A DNA stretch of 48,313 bases from an uncultured Nitriliruptoraceae bacterium (GCA_913060655.1 CAJXTG010000011.1:1-48313), one strand, 5' to 3'; counted from the first letter of the stretch, positions 1 to 8,223 are shown. Notes: a model not told the origin generated them from the sequence alone. Program-made: numbers and translations.

Positions 1-17
1 CCTCTACCCTCGGAGGG

Positions 18-383
<366 letters not shown>

Positions 384-404
<21 letters not shown>

Positions 405-1079
405 CACCCCCACCGGGTCGCACAGCTCCGGCCCCTCGTTGCGCACGTCGTTGACCCGGCGGGAGACGCGCACCACCTCGACGTCGGGGACGGTGTCGAC
501 GAGCTCGGCGAGCAGCCCGTCGTCGCACGCGCCCGGCGCCAGCCAGCCGTCGAGCAGCCCGTCGGGCACGAGCAGCGGCGTCCGGTGGTGCACGTCCGCG
601 GCCGCACCGGTCGCCGCGGTCGTCATCAGCGCGACGGTCGCGAGCGGCGGCGCGTCGGGTGCGGCGTCGGGGGCCCGCCACGTCGACCACAGTGCGGCGA
701 CCGCCACCGGCCCCTCGCCGCGGGGTCGCAGCAGCCACGGCTGCCGGGCCCCGTCCTCGTCGGACCACTCGTACCAGCCGTCGAGCGGGACGACGCCCCG
801 GCGACGGGAGAGCGCCGGGCCGAACAGCCGGGACGTCGCCGCACCCTCGACGCGGGCGTTGATCGGCCGCGGGCCGGCGTCGGGGTCGCGCGACCAGGAC
901 GGGACGAAGCCCCACCGCATCGTGCCGAGCCGCCGTCCGTCCGCGCCGATCACGACCGGCACGGGGGTCGACGGTGCGACGTTGTAGCGCGGGCGCAGCG
1001 CGTCCCCGGTCGTGTCGGTCGCAGCGAACCGTTCGGCGAGCCGCTGCGCGGAGGAGGTCTGGACGAAACGTCCGCACAC
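384..1079 (-). CDS. SRAP domain protein (YedK/HMCES family), abasic-site DNA-protein crosslinking
   Basis: Predicted 231-residue SRAP protein. Members form a covalent thiazolidine link between Cys2 and abasic sites in single-stranded DNA, shielding them during replication. The start is GTG (1079-1077), giving MCGRF with the essential Cys2 exposed after Met removal. The other active-site positions are present: Asn74 in RPINARVEG, Glu104 in DGWYEW and the His pair 164-165 in VHHRTP. It lies 1 base downstream of the LonSB gene stop (TGA, one base, GTG), so the two are very likely co-transcribed and translationally coupled. Its TAA stop (386-384) lies inside the 3' end of rnpB on the other strand. 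The fold assignment is secure; coupling to Lon-type proteolysis is inference. Confidence 0.95.
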
Positions 1080-1080
1080 G

Positions 1081-1704
1081 TCAGCCGCGGCCTCCGAGCT
1101 CGAGCGCGCTGGTCTCCTCGAGCTCGCCGAGCAGCTCCGCGAAGCGGTCCAGCCGCGCCTCCCAGCCGTCGATGGCGAGCAGCCGCTGCGCGTCGTGCTC
1201 GCTGAGGGGGGTGAGGACGAGCAGCTGCCAGCAGGCGACCGCGTCGTCCTCGGCGACGTCGAACGTCGAGGGCACGGTGTCGTCGCCGAGCTCGCTGCGC
1301 AGGGCGAGGAGCCGCCGCACGCGCGGCAGGAGCTCGTCGCGGCGCGCCCGGACGGCGTCGTCGATCCCGTCCTCGGCGAGCTCGTCGACCCGCGCCTGCG
1401 GGTAGGGGTCGTCGGGGTACCACTCGCGCACCCGCACCCGGCGGGTCCCCACCGTCACCGCGACCCAGCGGCCGTCGTCGAGCTCCTCGGCCTGCAGGAC
1501 ACGGGCCACGGTGCCGACGTCGCACCGCTCGTCCCCGCCGCCCGTCTCGCTGCCGCGGGCGATCTGGACGACGCCGAACTCGCGTTCGCCGTCCATCAGG
1601 TCGTGGAACATGGTCCGGTAGCGCGGCTCGAAGATGTGCAGCGGCAGGACCATGTGGGGCATCAGGACGGTGCCGAGGGGGAACATGGGCAGGCTGCGCG
1701 CCAC
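1081..1704 (-). CDS. Stand-alone Lon substrate-binding (LON N-terminal) domain protein
   Basis: Predicted 207-residue protein consisting of a LON substrate-binding domain without the AAA+ or protease parts of Lon. The N-terminus MARSLPMFPLGTVLMPHMVL and the following HIFEPRYRTMFHDLM are typical of the family, followed by a helical C-terminal half. I chose the GTG at 1704-1702 because GGAGGAGG lies 5 bases upstream and the family signature starts there. A reading frame open further upstream (to 2007) is rejected, because it would add an unconserved stretch antisense to the pterin dehydratase. Function of stand-alone LonSB proteins is not established. The SRAP gene follows after 1 base, hinting at a DNA-protein-crosslink or proteolysis role (inference). 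Confidence 0.88.
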   Translation of the reverse strand: MARSLPMFPLGTVLMPHMVLPLHIFEPRYRTMFHDLMDGEREFGVVQIARGSETGGGDERCDVGTVARVLQAEELDDGRWVAVTVGTRRVRVREWYPDDPYPQARVDELAEDGIDDAVRARRDELLPRVRRLLALRSELGDDTVPSTFDVAEDDAVACWQLLVLTPLSEHDAQRLLAIDGWEARLDRFAELLGELEETSALELGGRG

Positions 1705-1716
1705 GGGCACCTCCTC

Positions 1717-1758
1717 CACGTTCCCTGCTCCACGTTCCCTGCTCGAGCGTCCCTGCAG
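1717..1758. repeat. 14-bp tandem repeat upstream of the LonSB gene
   Basis: The 14-base unit cacgttccctgctc occurs twice without a gap (1717-1730 and 1731-1744), followed by a degenerate third copy (1745-1758). On the minus strand each copy carries a purine-rich GTGGAG stretch. The innermost copy runs into the ribosome-binding site of the LonSB gene, so the repeat lies in its leader or promoter-proximal region. Confidence 0.8.
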
Positions 1759-1882
1759 GACCGTCCGGGCGTCGGCCGCGGGACGCCGCCGACGGCAGGG
1801 TTCGGGGCGCGCTCCCGCCTGGACGGGCCGGCGTGGCGCGGCCTGCTCGCGCCGCACCGCCACGGCTGGTACCCCTCCCCGC

Positions 1883-2197
1883 ATGGAACTCCTCGACGAC
1901 ACCGCGATCGCCGCCGCACTCGCCGACCTCGACGGCTGGGAGCGCGACGGTGACGCCCTCGTGCGGGCACTGCGCTTCCCGTCCTTCCTCGACGCGATCG
2001 CCTTCATCGTGCGGGTCGCCGACGTCGCCGAGGCGGCCGACCATCATCCGGAGCTCACCAACGTGTACTGGAACGTGAGCGTCCGGCTCACGACCCACGA
2101 CGCCGGTGGGATCACGGCCCGCGACGTGGACCTCGCCCGCGCCATCGACGGGGTCGTCGATCCGGCCCCCGGTGGCGGGCACCCCGCCGAGGGGTGA
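1883..2197 (+). CDS. phhB: 4a-hydroxytetrahydrobiopterin (pterin-4a-carbinolamine) dehydratase
   Basis: A 104-residue PCD/DCoH-family protein, the full usual length. It dehydrates 4a-carbinolamine pterins to quinonoid dihydropterin during pterin recycling; in bacteria without aromatic amino-acid hydroxylase it may serve molybdopterin metabolism instead. The active-site signature is intact: His54-His55-Pro56 in ADHHPELTNVYWNVSV and His72 in TTHD. The ATG at 1883 has TACCCC 7 bases upstream, resembling the leaderless arrangement of other genes here but lacking the last T. The stop overlaps the start of the SDR gene (GTGA). The symbol is by family; no phenylalanine hydroxylase is nearby. Confidence 0.93.
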   Translation: MELLDDTAIAAALADLDGWERDGDALVRALRFPSFLDAIAFIVRVADVAEAADHHPELTNVYWNVSVRLTTHDAGGITARDVDLARAIDGVVDPAPGGGHPAEG

Positions 2198-2958
2198 CGG
2201 TGGGCGGTCCCGACCTCACCGGTCGCGTCGGCCTCGTCACCGGGGCCAGCCGTGGGATCGGGGCGGCCGTCGCACGGGGTCTGCTCGACGCCGGCGCGGC
2301 CGGGGTCGTCGTCACCGGCCGGCGCCCGGAGACGGTCGCGGCGGTCGCCGAGGAGCTCGGACCCCGGGCGGTCGCCGTCAGCGGCAACGTCCGCGACCCC
2401 GAGCACGCCCGGGAGGCCGTCGCGACGGCCGTCGCGACGTTCGGCGCCTGCGACCTGCTCGTCAACAACGCGGGCACGAACCCGTCGGCCGGTCCGCTGA
2501 TGGAGGTCGACCTGGAGGCGGTCGACGCCACCTGGGACGTGAACCTGCGCGCGCCGCTCGTGTGGGCGCGCGCCGCCTGGGACGGCTGGATGCGGGCGAA
2601 CGGGGGTGCGATCGTCGCCGTCGGCTCCGTCGGTGGCCTCACACCCGGCCCGGCGCTCGGCGCCTACAACGTCTCCAAGGCGGGGCTGCACCATCTGACC
2701 CGCCAGCTCGCCCACGAGCTCGCGCCGACGGTGCGGGTCAACGCCGTCGCCGCGTCGGTGGTCCGCACGCGGCTGGCCGAGGCGCTGTTCGCCACCGACC
2801 CGGACGGGGTCGCGGCCGCCCACCCGCTGGGGCGCCTGGGTGAGCCGGACGACGTCGCCGCCGCGGTCCTGTTCCTCCTCTCCGATGCGGCGAGCTGGAT
2901 CACCGGCGTGGTGCTGCCCGTCGACGGCGGACTGTCCGGCGCCGCCGGGCCGCTCTGA
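2194..2958 (+). CDS. Short-chain dehydrogenase/reductase (FabG-like SDR)
   Basis: A 254-residue classical SDR using NAD(P)H. TGASRGIG (residues 16-23) is the cofactor glycine motif, NNAG (91-94) follows, and the catalytic residues are Asn117, Ser145, Tyr158 and Lys162 (YNVSK). The C-terminal part, ending in GGLSG, resembles 3-oxoacyl-ACP reductases. GTG (2194) overlaps the stop of the pterin dehydratase by four bases, so translation is coupled. That coupling could indicate a pteridine-reductase-type role, but the sequence does not specify the substrate. An N-terminal extension via an upstream start is unlikely. Confidence 0.92.
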   Translation: MTVGGPDLTGRVGLVTGASRGIGAAVARGLLDAGAAGVVVTGRRPETVAAVAEELGPRAVAVSGNVRDPEHAREAVATAVATFGACDLLVNNAGTNPSAGPLMEVDLEAVDATWDVNLRAPLVWARAAWDGWMRANGGAIVAVGSVGGLTPGPALGAYNVSKAGLHHLTRQLAHELAPTVRVNAVAASVVRTRLAEALFATDPDGVAAAHPLGRLGEPDDVAAAVLFLLSDAASWITGVVLPVDGGLSGAAGPL

Positions 2959-2967
2959 CCGGCCCGC

Positions 2968-3013
2968 GCTGACCGGCCCCCTCATGACCGGGCCGGGCTG
3001 ACCGGCCCCCTCA
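2968..3013. repeat. 29-bp-period direct repeat between two stop codons
   Basis: A 17-base sequence starting GCTGACCGG occurs exactly at 2968-2984 and again at 2997-3013. A shorter related copy (ctgaccggccc) spans the SDR stop codon at 2956-2958. The last copy ends with the complement of the stop codon of the convergent metalloprotease gene. It fills the whole 52-base gap between the two convergent genes. Confidence 0.85.
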
Positions 3014-3817
3014 GTCCTCCGACGTGCCCGCAAGGGGCAGCGCGGGCGTTCGCAGGGTGCGGCCGGACCGCTCCGCGGCCGGGTCGGGCCCGTCGAGGCA
3101 GCCGGCCGGCCGACCGATCGCTGCGAGCCCCGCACGGTCCCCGGCGCCGAGCCGGATCGGACCTGCGCCGGGGTCCGCCGCCATCAGCTGGGTCGGGTCG
3201 TCGACGTGGGCGAGGCCGAGCACGTGGCCGAGCTCGTGCACGAGGGTCGCCCCCCACGCGTCCCGCCGGTCGGCGAAGCCGGGGACGAGGTCGGTGCGGT
3301 CGGCGTTGAGCACGACCTGCCCGGTGACGAGCGCCTCCCGGTCGCCGTCACGGACGGCGACGGGGACGGCCACGCCGCGGTCCAGCGGCGTGAGCGGCAG
3401 CGCGGTCGCCGCCGGCGTCGACCAGGCGACGAGCACCTCGCGCCACACCGGGCCGGTCGGCGTCATCCGGGTGAGGGGGCGGTCGACGGCGGGCCGCTCC
3501 GCCGTCGACCCCACGAGGACGAGGTCGAGCCCGCTGCCGTCCGCGAGCAGGGCGAGCGCCGTCCGGAGGTCCGCGACCGCACCGGGTGGCGCCTGCTGCG
3601 GGTTGATCGCGAACCGGACCGGTTCGCACGGGTCCCAGCGCAGCGGAGCGCCGCTGCGGGTGGTGCCCCACACGGCGTAGCCGGCGTCCGACGGCAGGAG
3701 GGCCCGGCCGAGCAGCAGGACGACGAGGGCGGCGACGGCCAGCCCGGCGGCGACCAGCAGGCCGACCGGGGGTCGTCGCACCGGCGCGGCGCGCGGCGCT
3801 GCTGGCGTAGGGTCCAC
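3011..3817 (-). CDS. Membrane-anchored metzincin-type zinc metalloprotease
   Basis: Predicted 268-residue protein with a short basic cytoplasmic start, one transmembrane helix (about residues 19-42) and an extracytoplasmic catalytic domain. The zinc signature HELGHVLGLAH (194-204, three His ligands, Glu195 base) followed by Met212 in QLMAAD (Met-turn) marks a metzincin, closest in style to matrixin-like M10/M57 peptidases. Two Cys (64 and one near the C-terminus) could form a disulfide. The start is taken at GTG 3817-3815, where TAGCGT lies 7 bases upstream (leaderless pattern) and no Shine-Dalgarno is visible. Substrate unknown. Confidence 0.88.
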   Translation of the reverse strand: MDPTPAAPRAAPVRRPPVGLLVAAGLAVAALVVLLLGRALLPSDAGYAVWGTTRSGAPLRWDPCEPVRFAINPQQAPPGAVADLRTALALLADGSGLDLVLVGSTAERPAVDRPLTRMTPTGPVWREVLVAWSTPAATALPLTPLDRGVAVPVAVRDGDREALVTGQVVLNADRTDLVPGFADRRDAWGATLVHELGHVLGLAHVDDPTQLMAADPGAGPIRLGAGDRAGLAAIGRPAGCLDGPDPAAERSGRTLRTPALPLAGTSED

Positions 3818-3830
3818 CGTCGGGACGCTA
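3808..3830. promoter_or_regulatory. Divergent promoter pair, metalloprotease / CoA transferase
   Basis: On the minus strand TAGCGT (3830-3825) lies 7 bases before the metalloprotease GTG, giving a leaderless transcript. On the plus strand TAGGGT (3808-3813) lies about 35 bases before the CoA-transferase ATG. The two candidate -10 elements point away from each other and overlap in their downstream regions, so the genes may share regulation. Confidence 0.5.
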
Positions 3831-3848
3831 CCGCCGCGGAGGATGCTG

Positions 3849-5078
3849 ATGGCCGATGACGACGGTGCGCGGCGTCGGCCCACCGGCCCGCTGGCCGGCG
3901 TCCGGGTCGTCGAGCTCGCCGGTCTCGGTGCGGCCCCCTACGGCGTGATGCTGCTCGCCGACCTCGGCGCCGACGTGATCCGCGTCGACCGGCCCGGCGC
4001 TGGGGACGACCCGAACGTGCTCGCCCACGTCGGGGTGTGGCGCGGACGCCGCTCGGTCGTCCTGGACCTGCGACGGCCGGAGGGCCGCAGCGCGCTCGAC
4101 GCGCTCCTCGCCTCCGCCGACGTGCTCGTCGAGGGGATGCGACCCGGTGTGATGGAGCGGCTCGACCTCGGCCCGGAGCGGGTGTGCACCGCCCATCCGC
4201 GGCTCGTCTACGCCCGGATGACCGGCTGGGGTCAGGACGGTCCGCTCGCCCGGACCGCCGGCCACGACGTGAACTACGCCGCCCTGTCGGGCGCGCTGCA
4301 CACCGTCGGACCGGCCGACGGCCCGCCGCCGCCCGTCGTCAACTACCTCGCCGACCTCGGAGGTGGCGGGATGCTGCTGGCCGTCGGGGTCCTCGCCGCG
4401 CTCGTCGAGCGGGGCCGGTCGGGCCGCGGCCAGGTCGTCGACGCGGCCATGGTCGACGGGGCCGCGTCGTTGACGGCCTTCGTCCGCGGGCTGTCGGCGC
4501 TGGGGGCGTGGCGTGACGAGCGGGGCGTGAACCTGCTCGACGGCGGTGCGCCGTTCTACGCGACCTACACGTGCGCCGATGGGCGCGCGGTCGCCGTCGG
4601 CGCGATCGAGCCGGCGTTCTTCGCGGCGCTGCTCGACGGTCTCGACCTCGACCCCGCGCTCGCCGCCGACCAGCACGACCCCGCACGCTGGCCGGCGCTG
4701 CGGCACGCCCTCGCCGAACGGTTCGCCGCCCGGCCGCGTGACGTGTGGGCGGAGCGGTTCGCCGGGACCGACGCGTGCGTCACGCCGGTGCTCAGCCTCA
4801 CCGAGGCACCGGAGCATCCGCACCACCGCGCGCGGGGGACGTTCGCGGTGGGCCTCGGTGGTCCTGTCCCCGCCGGCGCGCAGGGATGGCCGATGCCCGC
4901 GCCGGCACCGCGGCTGTCGCGCACACCGGGGGAGGTCGGGGCGGACGCGCCGCCCCCCGGCGCGGACACCGTCGAGGTGCTGACCGAGGCGGGCCTCGAC
5001 GTGGCGACGATCGGCGCGCTGCTCGCGAGCGGGGCGGCCGCGGAGGCCGCCCCGTCCGGTCCGGCGGACGCCGGCTAG
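3849..5078 (+). CDS. CaiB/BaiF family III CoA transferase / alpha-methylacyl-CoA racemase
   Basis: Predicted 409-residue enzyme. Family members either move CoA between carboxylic acids or epimerise 2-methylacyl-CoA. MLLADLGADVIRVDRPG near residue 34 is the CoA-binding N-terminal signature. GHDVNYAALSG contains His139, and LADLGGGGM contains Asp169, matching the His/Asp pair of alpha-methylacyl-CoA racemase; I therefore favour racemase over oxalate-type transferase. The ATG at 3849 is chosen because GGAGG precedes it by about 7 bases; the in-frame ATG at 3843 sits too close to that site. Its stop overlaps the stop of convergent fadE within CTAG (5075-5078). The fadE neighbour fits branched-chain or sterol side-chain oxidation (inference). 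Confidence 0.9.
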   Translation: MADDDGARRRPTGPLAGVRVVELAGLGAAPYGVMLLADLGADVIRVDRPGAGDDPNVLAHVGVWRGRRSVVLDLRRPEGRSALDALLASADVLVEGMRPGVMERLDLGPERVCTAHPRLVYARMTGWGQDGPLARTAGHDVNYAALSGALHTVGPADGPPPPVVNYLADLGGGGMLLAVGVLAALVERGRSGRGQVVDAAMVDGAASLTAFVRGLSALGAWRDERGVNLLDGGAPFYATYTCADGRAVAVGAIEPAFFAALLDGLDLDPALAADQHDPARWPALRHALAERFAARPRDVWAERFAGTDACVTPVLSLTEAPEHPHHRARGTFAVGLGGPVPAGAQGWPMPAPAPRLSRTPGEVGADAPPPGADTVEVLTEAGLDVATIGALLASGAAAEAAPSGPADAG

Positions 5079-6970
5079 AAGGCCTCGACGGGGACCTGCA
5101 TCAGCGCGCCGTCCTCCTGCTCGGCGACGTGCCGGCGGGTCGCGACCTTCGGCAGGGCGTTGCGCACGAACCAGCGGGCCGCGGCCACCTTCCCGGCGTA
5201 GAACGCGACCTCCTCGTCGTGGGACCGGCCCGTCGCCGGCGGCTCGCCGGCCGCGAGCGCGTCGAGGCGCGCCTGCGCCACGTCGGCGTGCCGGACGAGC
5301 AGCCAGGCGATCGTGACCTCGGCGAGCGAGTAGAGGAACGCGGTCGACTGCAGGCCGGCGAGGTGGATCTGGTCACGCTTCGCCTCGTCCATCGACGCCA
5401 TCGCGTGGGTGATGAGCACGCCGAGGTGCGCCTGCGCGTCCTCGAGCCCCTGCCCCAGCAGCCCGCGCTCCTGCTCGAACGGGTCGTCGCCGCCACCCGC
5501 CTTGACCGTCTCCTGCACCTGCTCCGCGAGCCAGGTGAGCGTCTGCCCCTGGTCCTTGACGATCTTGCGGAACAGCAGGTCGAGGGCCTGGATGGCGGTC
5601 GTGCCCTCGTAGAGCGTGTCGATCTTCGCGTCGCGGACGTACTGCTCGATCGGGTAGTCCTGGGTGTAGCCGGACCCGCCGAACGTCTGCAGCGTCATCG
5701 AACCGAGCAGCTCGTAGGCCTTCTCCGAGCAGTAGCCCTTGACGAGCGGCAGCAGCAGGTCCTCGCGCCGCAGCCACGTCGCGTGCTCGTCGCTGCCCTC
5801 CCCGGCGAGCGCCGCCTGGTCCTGCACCCAGCCGGTGAACATGACGAGCGCACGCATGCCCTCGGCGTGCGCCTTCTGCTCCATCAGCCCGCGGCGCACG
5901 TCCGCATGGTCGATGATCGGCACCCGCGGTGCGGTCTTGTCCGCGGAGCGGGTCAGGTCGGCACCCTGCTGGCGGATCTTCGCGTAGTCGAGGGCGTTGA
6001 GGTAGCCGGTCGACAGCGTCGACATCGCCTTGGTGCCGACCATCATGCGCGCGTACTCGATGACGAGGAACATCTGCCGGATGCCGTCGTGGACGTCGCC
6101 CACGAGGTAGCCGACGCACGGGGTGCCGTCCTGCCCGAGCGACAGCTCGCAGGTCGCCGAGCCCTTGATGCCCATCTTGTGCTCGAGGTTGGACACGCGC
6201 ACGCCGTTGCGCGCCCCCAGCGAGCCGTCCTCGTTCACGAGGTACTTCGGCACGATGAACAGCGACAGGCCCTTCGTCCCCGGGCCGGCCCCCTCGGGAC
6301 GGGCGAGCGCGAGGTGCACGGTGTTCGCGTGCAGCGGCGTCGCGTCGGCCGAGGTGATGAACCGCTTGATGCCCTCCAGGTGGTAGACGCTGCCGAGGTC
6401 GTCGGGCCCGGCGTCCTCCACCTTGACCGCCCGGGTCGTGCCCGCACCGACGTCGGAGCCGGCGTCCGGCTCGGTCAGCACCATCGTGCCGCCCCAGTGC
6501 TGCTCCACCATCGGCATCGCGAAGCGCTGGCGCTGCCCGTCGGTCCCGACCTTGTCGATGATGCCGGCCATCAGCGGACCGATGGGCCACAGCGAGGCCG
6601 TCGCGTTCCCGCCGGCGCCGAGCTCGGCCGCGATCCAGCGCAGCGTCGGCGGCGCCCCGAACCCGCCGAGCGACTCGGGCAGCGGCAGGAGGTGCCACCC
6701 GGCCTCGTAGTAGTCGCGCAGCGCCTGCTCGAGCGACGCGGGGATGGTCACGTCGCCCTCGGGGGAGAGGTGCAGCGGCTCCCGGTCGGCGGGGACGAAC
6801 GACTCGGCCCACGACGACTCGCGCGTGAACCGCTCGAACTCGCTGATGAGCATGCGCGCCTGGTCGCTGTCCATCGACGCGAACGGTCCGCTGCCGTAGT
6901 AGTCCTCCGCACCGAGCACCTCGAACAGGTTGAACTCGATGTCGCGGACGTTGGTCCGGTAGTGGCTCAT
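5075..6970 (-). CDS. fadE: Acyl-CoA dehydrogenase, FadE5-like long form
   Basis: A 631-residue flavoprotein catalysing the first step of fatty-acid beta-oxidation. It closely resembles the long mycobacterial FadE5 type: N-terminus MSHYRTNVRDIEFNLFEVLG, FAD/substrate loops VLTEPDAGSDVG (165-176) and KRFITS (202-207), and catalytic Glu455 in DTLYEGTTAIQ. A C-terminal extra helical domain of about 160 residues ends in MQVPVEAF. The ATG at 6970-6968 has a strong GGGAGGGAGGA ribosome site; the frame continues upstream to 7045 without conserved residues. The promoter region (7026-7056) holds a palindromic operator shared with the divergent TetR gene. Confidence 0.95.
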   Translation of the reverse strand: MSHYRTNVRDIEFNLFEVLGAEDYYGSGPFASMDSDQARMLISEFERFTRESSWAESFVPADREPLHLSPEGDVTIPASLEQALRDYYEAGWHLLPLPESLGGFGAPPTLRWIAAELGAGGNATASLWPIGPLMAGIIDKVGTDGQRQRFAMPMVEQHWGGTMVLTEPDAGSDVGAGTTRAVKVEDAGPDDLGSVYHLEGIKRFITSADATPLHANTVHLALARPEGAGPGTKGLSLFIVPKYLVNEDGSLGARNGVRVSNLEHKMGIKGSATCELSLGQDGTPCVGYLVGDVHDGIRQMFLVIEYARMMVGTKAMSTLSTGYLNALDYAKIRQQGADLTRSADKTAPRVPIIDHADVRRGLMEQKAHAEGMRALVMFTGWVQDQAALAGEGSDEHATWLRREDLLLPLVKGYCSEKAYELLGSMTLQTFGGSGYTQDYPIEQYVRDAKIDTLYEGTTAIQALDLLFRKIVKDQGQTLTWLAEQVQETVKAGGGDDPFEQERGLLGQGLEDAQAHLGVLITHAMASMDEAKRDQIHLAGLQSTAFLYSLAEVTIAWLLVRHADVAQARLDALAAGEPPATGRSHDEEVAFYAGKVAAARWFVRNALPKVATRRHVAEQEDGALMQVPVEAF

Positions 6971-7025
6971 CGTGGTCCTCCCTCCCTGCGGACCGGGGCG
7001 GTCCGCGCTGCGCGCCTCGAGCAGC

Positions 7026-7049
7026 AACTTGGAACGCTCGTTCAAAGTT
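7026..7049. promoter_or_regulatory. 24-bp palindromic operator between fadE and tetR
   Basis: AACTT-g-GAACG-ct-CGTTC-a-AAGTT: ten of twelve base pairs are symmetric. It lies directly downstream of the fadE -10 element and covers its expected start point, as expected for repression by the divergent TetR-family regulator. The inner GAAC-N4-GTTC also matches a LexA half-site pair, but the outer symmetry favours a TetR operator. Confidence 0.72.
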
Positions 7050-7050
7050 G

Positions 7051-7056
7051 AGCGTA
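7051..7056 (-). promoter_or_regulatory. Candidate -10 element of fadE
   Basis: TACGCT on the minus strand (7056-7051) matches the TA(G/C)NNT pattern used through this window. The start point would fall near 7044, inside the palindrome, about 75 bases before the fadE ATG. Confidence 0.5.
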
Positions 7057-7079
7057 GCGGTCACGACGGCCCCCGTCGC

Positions 7080-7085
7080 TAGCCT
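7080..7085 (+). promoter_or_regulatory. Candidate -10 element of tetR
   Basis: TAGCCT lies 36 bases before the tetR GTG start. The palindrome at 7026-7049 would then lie about 43-66 bases upstream of the transcription start. Confidence 0.45.
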
Positions 7086-7121
7086 CCCGCACGTCGAGCA
7101 GCACCCTCCCGAGGAGCGCAG

Positions 7122-7694
7122 GTGGCCCGCTACCGCGTCGGTCTCGAGACCCAGGAACGGATCCTCGAGGCGACCCGCACCCTGCTCGCGCAGGAGGGGA
7201 TGGAGGGCCTCACGCTCAAGCGCATCACCGAGCGGGCCGAGGTGGGGGTCGGCAGCTTCTACAACCTGTTCGACTCCAAGGAGGCGGTCGTCTTCGAGGT
7301 CGTCCGGCAGGCCCTCGACGCCGTCGACCCGCACCGCGGCGACGGCGGGGCCGGCGACACGCTCGAGGAGCTCGTCGACGCGTTCGTGACGTTCATGACC
7401 GGCTCGTCGACGATCGCCCGGATCTACCTGCAGCTCGCCGGGCTCGGACTGAGCGATCCCGCGATCGCCGCCCGGGTGCTGCGCAGCCACCGCAGGCGGG
7501 TCGAACGCTTCACCGCCGCCTGCCGGCGCGACGACCCGTCCCTCGACGCGGAGGCGGCGCGCGAGCGGGCCGAGACGATCATGGCGGCGCTCACCGGACT
7601 CGGGCTGACCGCCCTGATCGACCCCGGCTTCGACATGCGCGCCCACGCGGCACGCCTCGTGGTCGGGGGCCCGACGGCGACGCGCGAGGCCTGA
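7122..7694 (+). CDS. TetR/AcrR family transcriptional regulator
   Basis: A 190-residue TetR-family protein. The N-terminal helix-turn-helix spans about residues 11-57 (LKRITERAEVGVGSFYNLF, then DSKEAV), and the C-terminal ligand domain is helical with Arg/Ala-rich segments. The start is GTG 7122 with GAGGAG five bases upstream. It is divergent from the FadE5-like acyl-CoA dehydrogenase, and a palindrome sits between them. The simplest reading is that it represses fadE and responds to a fatty acyl-CoA, like other TetR regulators of beta-oxidation (inference). Confidence 0.92.
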   Translation: MARYRVGLETQERILEATRTLLAQEGMEGLTLKRITERAEVGVGSFYNLFDSKEAVVFEVVRQALDAVDPHRGDGGAGDTLEELVDAFVTFMTGSSTIARIYLQLAGLGLSDPAIAARVLRSHRRRVERFTAACRRDDPSLDAEAARERAETIMAALTGLGLTALIDPGFDMRAHAARLVVGGPTATREA

Positions 7695-7702
7695 GGCCGG
7701 CG

Positions 7703-8221
7703 TCAGCCGGGGAACATCGGCAGCCCGCCCTGCCCCCCGCCCCCGAGGTCGAACGTCTCCGGTCCGGCCCGCTTCGGGTCGTAGCGGTCGAACACGTCCT
7801 GGGCGCCGGGCAGCGCGTCGACCGCATGCTGCAGCGGGTGGAGGAACGGCAGCGCCGTCGGATCGAGCTCCTCCGCGGCCACGAACTCGTCGAGCCCGTC
7901 GTCGGCGCCGAACAGCGCGGCCGACAGGTGCGGCGCGTGCCGCCGGGCCCCGTACGCGGCGATCACCCCGTCGTGGCCGGCCACGTCGGCCTCGGCGACG
8001 AAGCCCCAGCACGGCACCTGCTCGCCGGTGAGGTGCTCGGCGGCGAGCTCGGCGAACACGTGGTGGCGCAGCTCGTCCTCCTCGGGCAGCGCCGGCAGGG
8101 TCAGCAGCAGCGTCCGCGCCGGCCCGGGCAGCACCACCGTCGGCGGGATCGGACGGCCCCGCTTCGCCACGACGTCCAGCGCCGCCTGCTGGGTGATGAA
8201 CCGCAGCTCGTCGAACTGCAC
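7703..8221 (-). CDS. Hypothetical protein coupled to ilvD
   Basis: A 172-residue protein of unrecognised family. The likely start is the GTG at 8221-8219, only 2 bases after the ilvD stop (TGA-AC-GTG). The reading frame stays open upstream to 8320 inside ilvD, but that stretch is antisense-like low complexity. The sequence is acidic and soluble with no membrane segment or signal. A central block TVVLPGPARTLLLTLPALP precedes a helical region with several His and ends in a glycine-rich tail, LGGGGQGGLPMFPG. Tight coupling to ilvD suggests co-expression; function unknown. Confidence 0.75.
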   Translation of the reverse strand: MQFDELRFITQQAALDVVAKRGRPIPPTVVLPGPARTLLLTLPALPEEDELRHHVFAELAAEHLTGEQVPCWGFVAEADVAGHDGVIAAYGARRHAPHLSAALFGADDGLDEFVAAEELDPTALPFLHPLQHAVDALPGAQDVFDRYDPKRAGPETFDLGGGGQGGLPMFPG

Positions 8222-8223
8222 GT

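Noticed and set aside
7032-7043. LexA box at GAACGCTCGTTC
   Set aside because: Core fits, but the flanks continue the symmetry in a TetR-like manner and the neighbouring genes are lipid oxidation genes; reported as a TetR operator with a caveat.
4745-7051. 768-codon plus-strand frame over fadE
   Set aside because: Antisense to the conserved acyl-CoA dehydrogenase; no recognisable domain.
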